This document shows, one piece after another, positions 1 through 5,037 of a stretch of 5,037 nt of DNA. The DNA is from Symbiobacteriaceae bacterium (GTDB taxonomy: Bacteria; Bacillota_E; Symbiobacteriia; Symbiobacteriales; Symbiobacteriaceae). Numbering within the stretch: position 1 is the first letter of the stretch; every line of letters begins with the position of its first letter. The notes under the pieces are model-generated. The model was not told where the DNA came from, searched no databases, and saw only the letters and a list, made by a program, of their open reading frames with translations. The stretch is taken from positions 1-5,037 of the forward strand of contig DAHVXO010000247.1 of assembly GCA_027356675.1 (NCBI GenBank), written 5' to 3'. The translations under genes were made by a program, and so were the position numbers.

Positions 1-12
1 ATCGCCAATAAT

Positions 13-27
13 GGTTGCAGCACAACC
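13..27 (+). other. Small inverted repeat in the leader of the ABC operon
   Basis: GGTTG (13-17) and CAACC (23-27) can pair around a five-base CAGCA loop. The stem ends a few bases before the Shine-Dalgarno sequence of the first gene. It has no T-run, so it is not an intrinsic terminator. A five-base stem is easily found by chance. It could be the tail of a larger leader structure or an operator half-site whose remainder lies outside the window, but nothing here proves a role. Confidence 0.2.
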
Positions 28-28
28 G

Positions 29-37
29 AAAGGGGTG
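29..37 (+). promoter_or_regulatory. Ribosome binding site of the solute-binding protein gene
   Basis: The purine-rich run AAAGGGGTG leaves about 9 nt between its last G of the GGGG core and the ATG at 45. It supports ATG 45 over the in-frame ATG at 63, although the latter also has an AGAAGG at 51-56. The deciding point is the signal peptide: only the start at 45 includes the Arg-Arg-Arg n-region before the hydrophobic core. An in-frame TGA at 42-44 rules out any start further upstream. Confidence 0.6.
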
Positions 38-44
38 TCCGTGA

Positions 45-1163
45 ATGCAGAGAAGGCGGTTCATGATCACAACATCGGTCCTGACTCTGGCTATGCTGGT
101 CCTGTCGGCATGTAGCGCGAGTCCCACGCAGGTGGCCAACTCTGGCGGATCCGAGTGCACAGCGAAGGCGGGCGACCTCGAAGCGATGGGGGCAGCCGCC
201 AAGAAGGAGGGCTCCATCGTCTCCTACGGTATGCCGGACGACTGGGCCAACTGGGGAGAGAGCTGGAAGGATTTTTCCGCGAAATATGGCGTCACCCACC
301 AGGACACGGATATGTCGTCCTCCGACGAAATTGCCAAGTTCCTGGCTGAGAAGGACAAGCCGGTGGCCGACGTCGGCGATATCGGCATCGCCTTTGGTAA
401 GCAGGCCAAGGACAAGGGCGCTCTCGCCCCTTATAAGTCCAAGAAGTGGAGCGAGGTCCCCGCTAGCGTGAAGGACCCAGACGGTTACTGGACCGGCGCC
501 TACCAGGGCACCATCGTCTTCATGGTCAATACCAAAAAGTCTCCGCTGATTCCGAAGACCTTCAAGGACCTGCTGGATCCCAAGTTGAAGGGACTCGTCT
601 CGACCTCTGATCCAATGAAGGCCGCCCAGGGGCAGGCCGCCGTGCTGGCCGCCGCTTTCGCCAACGGTGGCGATGAGAGTAACATCAAGCCCGGCATCGA
701 CTTTTGGAAGAAGGTCGTCCAAGCGGGCAACTACAAGCAGCTCGACGTGCTCGCCGCCAACTGGCAGAAGGGCGAGGTCGTCATCGGCGTCATGTGGGAC
801 TTCAATGCCCTTAACTACCGCGCCAACATCAAAATGGTAGATGACCTGAAGATCATCGTCCCGACGGATGCGACCATCAGCGTGCCCTATGCCGCCGTGA
901 TCAACAAGACGGCTCCGCATCCCTGCGCCGCCCGCCTCTGGAGCGAGTGGCTCTTCAGCGATGCCGGTCAGACCTACCTTGCGAAGGGCTTCGCCCGCCC
1001 GATCCGCACGAGCGTGAAGCTGCCGGACGACATCAAGAAGCAGATGCCGACCGAGGCGGAGTACAAGTCGGCCAAGGTCCCCAAGGACTGGGAAGTCTAC
1101 GCTGCCGCCGGCAAGGACGTCAAGAGTCTATGGGAGTCAGAAGTCCTGCCAAATATCAAGTAA
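45..1163 (+). CDS. ABC transporter solute-binding lipoprotein (COG1840/PotD-like)
   Basis: This 372-residue protein is the extracytoplasmic ligand receptor of the importer encoded by the next three genes. Residues 1-23 form a lipoprotein signal peptide: MQRRRF n-region, a hydrophobic core (about 8-20) and an LSAC lipobox with Cys23 as the lipidation site. The mature part has the layout of a periplasmic-binding-protein type II fold. An early AKKEGSIVSYG strand-like segment is followed by VADVGDIG near residue 110, a GAYQGTIVFMVN hinge segment, KTFKDLLDPKLKG, the STSDP segment, and a late AARLWSEWLFSDAGQ helix typical of COG1840 and PotD relatives. Only two other cysteines are visible, Cys38 and Cys294, which could form a disulfide. 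No adjacent Tyr-Tyr pair of the FbpA ferric-binding kind is present. The family assignment is strong; the ligand is unknown, with thiamine, phosphonate, polyamine or another small organic solute all possible. Its stop is 2 nt before the permease start. Confidence 0.92.
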   Translation: MQRRRFMITTSVLTLAMLVLSACSASPTQVANSGGSECTAKAGDLEAMGAAAKKEGSIVSYGMPDDWANWGESWKDFSAKYGVTHQDTDMSSSDEIAKFLAEKDKPVADVGDIGIAFGKQAKDKGALAPYKSKKWSEVPASVKDPDGYWTGAYQGTIVFMVNTKKSPLIPKTFKDLLDPKLKGLVSTSDPMKAAQGQAAVLAAAFANGGDESNIKPGIDFWKKVVQAGNYKQLDVLAANWQKGEVVIGVMWDFNALNYRANIKMVDDLKIIVPTDATISVPYAAVINKTAPHPCAARLWSEWLFSDAGQTYLAKGFARPIRTSVKLPDDIKKQMPTEAEYKSAKVPKDWEVYAAAGKDVKSLWESEVLPNIK

Positions 1164-1165
1164 CC

Positions 1166-2014
1166 ATGCGTAAAGATCTTTGGCCATATCTCGCTGTCAC
1201 GCCTCTACTCCTGCTGCTGGTGCTGTTTGAGGCCCTGCCTGCCGTGCAGGTGCTCTGGGCCAGCGTGCACTTCCCTGCGGGGGCGCTGACACTCCAGAAC
1301 TTCAAGGATGTCTTTGCAGGCGCGATCTGGCGAGCGGCAATGAAGAACTCACTCTATCTGACCGCATGGTCCACACTGGCGGGTCTGGTGCTGAGCGTGC
1401 TGGGGGCATACGCCCTCAGCCGCTCCTCCGGGCGGGTGCGGACGGCGGTACAGGCGCTGGTCAGCCTCTGCATCAACTTCTCCGGGGTGCCGCTGACGTT
1501 TGCCTTCATCATCATGCTGGGTTCCAGCGGGGTGGTGGCCTACCTGTTTAAGCTGGCGGGCGGCGAGTTGCGCGAGCACTTCAACCTGTTCGGGCCCTCC
1601 GGACTGACCCTCGTGTACGTCTACTTCCAGATCCCGCTGGGCATCTTCCTGATGCTGCCCGCCTTTGCTGGCATCCGGCGGGAATGGGAAGAGGCGGCGG
1701 AGAACCTCGGGGCCAGGTCCTGGCAGTTCTGGCGGCATGTCGGGCTGCCTGTGCTGGCTCCGGCCATGGCGGCCACTGCCAGCGTACTCTTCGCGAACGC
1801 CCTCGGCGCCCAGGCGACCGCCTACGCCATGACCAACGGCATGATGAATATCATGACGGTTCGAATGGGTCGGCTGGTCTCGGGTGATGTGGACTATGAG
1901 CCAAACCTTGCCAGTGCGGCAGCGGTGATTCTCGCCCTGCTAATGGTGATCGCGCTCGTGGTAAATCAGACGCTCAGCCGTCGCTACAGCCAGTACGTGC
2001 GGGAGGGGAAGTAG
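1166..2014 (+). CDS. ABC transporter permease 1 (PotB/ThiP-like, MetI family)
   Basis: A 282-residue inner-membrane subunit that forms half of the translocation pore. Six hydrophobic segments are visible at roughly 8-32, 62-85, 97-125, 147-170, 200-222 and 248-268. The cytoplasmic coupling loop carries a textbook EAA motif: E176-A-A, G182, then V192-G-L-P195, which docks on the ATPase. The start chosen is ATG 1166, immediately after the upstream TAA. The frame stays open leftward to an ATG at 947, but that extension lies inside the binding-protein gene and has no membrane character, whereas MRKDLWPYLAVTPLL is a normal permease N-terminus. No good Shine-Dalgarno precedes 1166, so translation is probably coupled to the upstream gene by termination-reinitiation. 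The length is normal for a single-domain permease; in classical ferric systems the two permease halves are often fused, which is not the case here. Confidence 0.93.
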   Translation: MRKDLWPYLAVTPLLLLLVLFEALPAVQVLWASVHFPAGALTLQNFKDVFAGAIWRAAMKNSLYLTAWSTLAGLVLSVLGAYALSRSSGRVRTAVQALVSLCINFSGVPLTFAFIIMLGSSGVVAYLFKLAGGELREHFNLFGPSGLTLVYVYFQIPLGIFLMLPAFAGIRREWEEAAENLGARSWQFWRHVGLPVLAPAMAATASVLFANALGAQATAYAMTNGMMNIMTVRMGRLVSGDVDYEPNLASAAAVILALLMVIALVVNQTLSRRYSQYVREGK

Positions 2015-2016
2015 CC

Positions 2017-2826
2017 ATGCGCAGCAGCGAACGGACCCCCGCCCTCTCCTGGGTCATCTTCGCGGTGATCCTCCTCTACCTGCTGGTGCCGGTCCTGGGT
2101 ACGATGCTGTACTCGTTCGCTACTCGGTGGGACTCCAGCCTCCTGCCGGAAGGTCTGACCATCGCCCACTACCAGGCGCTGTTCGCGAATCTCAAGGTGG
2201 TCAACGCCTTGTGGCGGTCGGTGCTGGTCAGTCTGGGCACTGTGGTCCTGCTCTGGCTTCTGGTAACGCCCGCCGTTGTGGCGGCCCACCTCTTTCTGCC
2301 TGGGATGCGCCGGGTACTGGAGGTCGCATCGATTGTCCCGTATGCCTTTCCGCCGGTCATCCTGGCGATTGGACTCATTCAGATTTACTCCCGCCCGCCA
2401 CTGCCCATCGCCGGGACGCCGGCCATCCTGATTCTGGCTTACGGCGTGATCTGCCTGCCGTTTATGGTGGGCTCCATCGGCAACTCGCTCCAGGCCATCG
2501 ACGGCCGCACGCTCATGGAGGCGTGCGAAAGCCTCGGCGCCACGCATTGGACGGCCTATCGGCTGGTCGTGCTGCCCAATATTGCACCCGGCCTCATCTC
2601 TAGCGGTCTGCTAACCTTTGCAGTCGCTCTGGGCGAGTTCGTGCTGGCTAACATGCTAGTGGGAAGCCGCTTCGAGACCCTGCAGATCCGCCTCGTCCAA
2701 TTGATGCGCTTCGACGGCCACGTAGCCAGCGCACTGGTCATGTTCTACTTCGCCCTCGTCGCGGCCGCCTCGCTTGCCCTCCTGGCAGGTACGCGCCGCT
2801 TTACGGACCCGATGCGGGGAGGGTAA
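2017..2826 (+). CDS. ABC transporter permease 2 (PotC-like, MetI family)
   Basis: A 269-residue inner-membrane protein, the second pore subunit. Hydrophobic segments lie near 11-34, 66-92, 104-126, 136-156, 193-214 and 238-258. The EAA loop reads E168-A-C170, G174, V184-V-L-P187, so the third residue of the core is Cys instead of the usual Ala, while the Gly and the LP end are kept. The ATG lies 2 nt after the permease 1 stop and is preceded by a strong GGGAGGGG Shine-Dalgarno at 2001-2008, about 8 nt upstream and inside the previous gene. This suggests both independent initiation and coupling. The family (binding-protein-dependent transport inner membrane component) is clear; the substrate follows that of the binding protein and is not known. 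Confidence 0.93.
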   Translation: MRSSERTPALSWVIFAVILLYLLVPVLGTMLYSFATRWDSSLLPEGLTIAHYQALFANLKVVNALWRSVLVSLGTVVLLWLLVTPAVVAAHLFLPGMRRVLEVASIVPYAFPPVILAIGLIQIYSRPPLPIAGTPAILILAYGVICLPFMVGSIGNSLQAIDGRTLMEACESLGATHWTAYRLVVLPNIAPGLISSGLLTFAVALGEFVLANMLVGSRFETLQIRLVQLMRFDGHVASALVMFYFALVAAASLALLAGTRRFTDPMRGG

Positions 2827-2832
2827 TCCACC

Positions 2833-3831
2833 ATGAGTGAAGTCCGACTTGAACATATCACCAAGCGTTTCAAGAACCAGGTGGCGGTCGGCGATGTCTC
2901 CCTGCACGTGCGCGAGGGCGAGTTCCTGACCCTGCTAGGTCCCAGTGGTTGTGGCAAGTCCACCACGCTGCGGGTCGTGGCAGGCTTCGAGCATGCCGAT
3001 GAGGGAAAGGTCTTCATCGACGGGCGAGACGTCACCACCGTGCCTGCCCGGGACCGGGCTCTGGGCATGGTCTTCCAGTCATACGCCCTGTTCCCCAACA
3101 TGACCGCCTTCGATAACGTGGCCTTCAGCTTGCGCATGGCTAAGATGCCGGAGTCAGAACTGAAGCGCCGGACCATGGAGATGCTGGCTGCCGTCAATCT
3201 GGGCGATCACGCGGCCAAATACCCGTCGCAGCTCTCAGGTGGCATGCAGCAGCGGGTCGCACTGGCCAGGGCGCTGGTGCGCAACCCTGCGGTCCTGCTG
3301 CTGGACGAGCCGCTCTCTGCCCTGGACGCCAAGATTCGGGTGCAGTTGCGCGACCTGATCAAGGACCTTCAGGCCCGGCTGGGTACTACCACCATCTACG
3401 TGACCCACGACCAGGAGGAGGCACTCAGCCTCTCCGACCGAGTAGCCGTCATGTCCGGGGGCCGGGTGGTGCAACTGGGTACGCCGTCGGAGATCTACTC
3501 GCAGCCCGCGACCCGCTTTGTCGCCGGGTTCGTGGGCACGCTCAACTTCCTGCCGGAGCGCATTGCCGCCGGCCGGGCCGTGCGGCCGGAGGCTCTGCGA
3601 CTCTATCCCGCAGGCGCGCCGCAGCCGCCCCAGGGCGCCGAGGTGCGCCTGGAGGGTCGGGTCCTGCGGGCCAACCTGCTGGGTAACCTCGTGCGTGTGC
3701 GGTTGAGCGTGGAGGATCATGAACTGGTGGCCGACGCCCTCAACGACGGCGAAGGTGCCGCCCGGTGGCCCGTTGGCACCGCTGTCACCGTAGGCATCCC
3801 CACCGCTGCCATGTTTGCTGTGGAGGAGTGA
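2833..3831 (+). CDS. ABC transporter ATPase, PotA/FbpC-like, with short TOBE region
   Basis: A 332-residue cytoplasmic ATPase that powers the importer. All nucleotide-binding motifs are intact: Walker A GPSGCGKST (36-44), Q-loop Gln82 in MVFQSYALFP, signature LSGGMQQ (134-140), Walker B VLLLDEP (154-160), D-loop SALD (162-165) and H-loop His192 in YVTHDQEEA. After residue 230 comes the GTLNFLPER junction and a TOBE-like C-terminal part (RPEAL at 251-255, then VRLEGRV to the end). The span between NFLP and VRPE is only about 9 residues, much shorter than the several dozen usual in PotA-type proteins, so one TOBE strand set looks reduced. The start at ATG 2833 is supported by GGGGAGGG at 2816-2823, with the upstream stop in between. 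This is the last gene of the operon, and its stop is 5 nt from that of the convergent gene. Confidence 0.95.
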   Translation: MSEVRLEHITKRFKNQVAVGDVSLHVREGEFLTLLGPSGCGKSTTLRVVAGFEHADEGKVFIDGRDVTTVPARDRALGMVFQSYALFPNMTAFDNVAFSLRMAKMPESELKRRTMEMLAAVNLGDHAAKYPSQLSGGMQQRVALARALVRNPAVLLLDEPLSALDAKIRVQLRDLIKDLQARLGTTTIYVTHDQEEALSLSDRVAVMSGGRVVQLGTPSEIYSQPATRFVAGFVGTLNFLPERIAAGRAVRPEALRLYPAGAPQPPQGAEVRLEGRVLRANLLGNLVRVRLSVEDHELVADALNDGEGAARWPVGTAVTVGIPTAAMFAVEE

Positions 3832-3836
3832 GTATG

Positions 3837-4439
3837 CTACGATCCGTCAGCCACGCCGACCCGGTCGACAAACCGCCAGAACCGCTCGCGCGGGCGGCCA
3901 AGCTGCACATACCGGTCGATGAGGCCCTCCACCCGCGCGACCAGATCATCCTCGCTCAACCCCGAAGCCACCTTCCCCCCGGCCCGGGGCGAGGTCCCTT
4001 GGCTGCGCCCGCCGGCGTACAGATCGAAGCCCTGATCGGTCTTCACGACCCCGATATCCTGCAGGAGCGGCTCGGAGCACCCATTCGGGCACCCCGTGTA
4101 GCCGACCCGCAGCGTGAACGGGACCGGACGGCCGCTAACTGTCTGATCAAGGCGCTGTGCGGTGTCGAAGCCCTCTGCGACGTCGCCTTTGCAAAACCCA
4201 CAGACCCGCACATTCTTCACCACCGCGCCCACGGCGTAAATGTGCATGCCAGCGCCGGCGATGGCTACCTGCGCAGCGGGTGCCCGTTCGGCATCCATGG
4301 TCACAATCAACTGCTGCACGGTGGTCAGTTCGACACTGGCGTCAACCCCCACGGCCTCCCCCAGGACGGAGAGTTGCGCCCCCGTAAAGCGGAGCCTGAG
4401 ACCCGGCGTCACGGCAAAATGGGCCTGGGACTCCCCCAT
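3837..4439 (-). CDS. Small stand-alone nitrite/sulfite reductase-like siroheme/4Fe-4S protein
   Basis: An intact 200-residue cytoplasmic protein. Residues about 5-67 resemble the nitrite/sulfite reductase ferredoxin-like half domain. This is followed by the start of a siroheme/4Fe-4S domain with VGAVVKNVRVC80-GFC83-K and TGC117-PNGC121. These four cysteines are the expected cluster ligands, the GCPNGC block being the family hallmark. The first pair is spaced CX2C, unlike CX5C in classical sulfite and nitrite reductases. The protein has one repeat, whereas full assimilatory reductases have two half domains and two 4Fe-4S domains in 500 or more residues, so it may act as a dimer, bind cofactor without classical reductase activity, or transfer electrons. 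ATG 4439 is the only usable start, as an in-frame TAA lies four codons upstream and AAAGGGG sits at 4447-4453. It lies 76 nt downstream of the broken membrane Fe-S gene on the same strand. The substrate (nitrite, sulfite or other) is not determined. Confidence 0.88.
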   Translation of the reverse strand: MGESQAHFAVTPGLRLRFTGAQLSVLGEAVGVDASVELTTVQQLIVTMDAERAPAAQVAIAGAGMHIYAVGAVVKNVRVCGFCKGDVAEGFDTAQRLDQTVSGRPVPFTLRVGYTGCPNGCSEPLLQDIGVVKTDQGFDLYAGGRSQGTSPRAGGKVASGLSEDDLVARVEGLIDRYVQLGRPRERFWRFVDRVGVADGS

Positions 4440-4446
4440 CTCCCCA

Positions 4447-4453
4447 CCCCTTT
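4447..4453 (-). promoter_or_regulatory. Ribosome binding site of the reductase-like gene
   Basis: On the reverse strand AAAGGGG stands 7 nt before the ATG at 4439, and a second G-rich run (4440-4445) adjoins the start. It closely resembles the AAAGGGGTG in front of the ABC operon's first gene. The in-frame stop just upstream means the site fixes the start. Confidence 0.65.
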
Positions 4454-4515
4454 AGCGCAAGCATATGCATCCCCTTGGATTCTCTAGGCTTGCCCGTCGC
4501 TCCTGCAACCAGGGC

Positions 4516-5037
4516 CTACACCCGGTGAGTCATGGGCAGCGTAAACAGATAGACGTTGACCAGCCCGAACAGCACGAGCACTGCGAAGTGCGGGATCAGT
4601 GAACGCGACGTCCACTCGCCCTGCGCAAACTGCCGTGCAATCTTGTACGCCGTGATGACCGAAGCGGCAGTCCCCAGACCAATGAGGCTGAACTGCATCG
4701 CACAGGTTGCAGTTCGCGGATGTCTCCATGACCCGCGGGAACTCAAAGACCGGACAGCCCGGAGTCTGTTCGTTGCCTCGGTAGCAGCTACGGGTCTTGC
4801 AGGTCGTGCAGATCTCAGGGGTCGCCCGCAACTCCAGTGCCGACGACCGGGAGTAGTTGCCTGACAGTCCACCCAGAAAGCAGAGGTACCGGCACCAGGC
4901 CCTGCGCTCAAACCAGACTGCGGTCACTACCGCGCCGGTGACCATGAGACCAAGCAGGTATCCGGATCCCCGGGGCGATTCCACAATCCCGAAGACATGG
5001 TCGGACCATGTGATGAGGATGAAGACCGCATCGATGA
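4516..5037 (-). pseudogene. Membrane 4Fe-4S protein (NapH/NosR-like, COG0348), partial and internally disrupted
   Basis: The gene enters from the right edge without a start codon; the reading frame is open to 5037, and the GTG at 4984 is internal to it (upstream codons give a coherent FILITWSDHVFGIVESPRG). The first part holds a membrane helix (GYLLGLMVTGAVVTAVWF), a CRYLC pair (4880-4894), then C-TT-C-KTRS-C ... GCP cysteines (4810 to about 4754) and the beginning of another cluster motif, CNLC (4700-4711). The frame should continue with two more cysteines and CP but instead turns to non-family sequence ending at TAG 4484-4486. From about 4698 a +1 frame resumes family-like membrane sequence (FSLIGLGTAASVITAYK, then HFAVLVLFGLVNVYLFTLPM) and stops at TAG 4516-4518. 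The middle of the expected protein, including the rest of the second cluster motif, appears missing, so a deletion of length 3n+2 fits better than a single-base error. The intact protein would pass electrons from the membrane to a partner, perhaps the downstream reductase-like protein. Confidence 0.72.

Noticed and set aside
1..66. Open frame from the left edge ending at TGA 64-66, a possible tail of an upstream gene
   Set aside because: It gives only about 21 residues with no recognisable character and overlaps the binding-protein start; it cannot be told from chance.
947..1165. N-terminal extension of permease 1 to the ATG at 947
   Set aside because: The extension overlaps the binding-protein gene in another frame and has low-complexity Arg/Gly/Gln-rich content; the permease homology begins at 1166.
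1984..2547. A 187-codon reverse open frame opposite permease 2
   Set aside because: The translation is Gln/Arg/Asp-rich without hydrophobic core or motifs, and the forward strand has a clear permease. It is a shadow frame.
3235..3720. A 161-codon reverse open frame opposite the ATPase
   Set aside because: It lies wholly over ATPase motifs on the other strand, with no domain features and no ribosome binding site of note.
3883..3900. GC-rich inverted repeat near the end of the reductase-like gene, considered as a terminator for the ABC operon
   Set aside because: Only about four base pairs form clearly, there is no T-run, and the sequence is explained by codons of the reverse-strand gene.
4461..4470. 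GCATATGC palindrome in the gap between the two reverse-strand genes
   Set aside because: It is a single short palindrome with no second copy or flanking promoter elements, so there is no support for an operator.
3765..4487. A 240-codon forward open frame longer than the reverse-strand gene it overlaps
   Set aside because: Its translation is rich in Arg, His and Pro with no recognisable domain, and it begins inside the ATPase gene. The reverse strand over the same region encodes a clear reductase-like protein with conserved cysteines. It is an antisense shadow of GC-rich coding DNA.

Overview
The window reads as a high-GC bacterial chromosome segment (roughly 60-65% GC by eye) with very compact gene packing. 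The solute-binding protein carries a lipobox, and the small stand-alone siroheme/4Fe-4S reductase-like protein beside a NapH/NosR-like membrane iron-sulfur protein recalls high-GC Firmicutes (Symbiobacterium, Thermaerobacter, Sulfobacillus or Kyrpidia types). Deinococcus-like or actinobacterial hosts cannot be excluded. This placement is an inference from gene style, not from a marker gene.

Forward strand, 45-3831: a complete four-gene ABC importer operon of the iron/thiamine/phosphonate/polyamine class (COG1840-1176-1177-3842 type). The order is lipoprotein solute-binding protein, inner-membrane permease 1, permease 2, ATPase. The gaps are 2, 2 and 6 nt, so the genes are almost certainly co-transcribed and translationally coupled. 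The substrate cannot be read from the sequence. The binding protein lacks the adjacent Tyr-Tyr pair of classical ferric-binding proteins, so iron is not the default reading; thiamine, 2-aminoethylphosphonate, polyamine or another small organic ligand remain possible. The promoter must lie upstream of the window or within its first 44 nt.

Reverse strand, 5037-3837: a redox pair transcribed toward the ABC operon. The upstream gene (from the right edge to 4516) encodes a polytopic membrane protein with NapH/NosR-like 4Fe-4S motifs. It is cut by the window edge and also internally broken: its cluster-binding half and its C-terminal membrane half lie in different frames, and the middle of the protein appears to be missing. 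The downstream gene (4439-3837) is an intact 200-residue protein with a nitrite/sulfite-reductase ferredoxin-like half domain and a siroheme/4Fe-4S-type cysteine set (CX2C ... CX3C). The two were probably one operon, in which the membrane protein supplied electrons to the reductase-like protein.

The two transcription units converge with only 5 nt between their stop codons and no visible terminator. No RNA genes, insertion sequences, CRISPR arrays or attachment sites were seen. No stretch over 300 nt lacks a gene. The most interesting items are the small reductase-like protein with its unusual cysteine spacing and the broken membrane partner.
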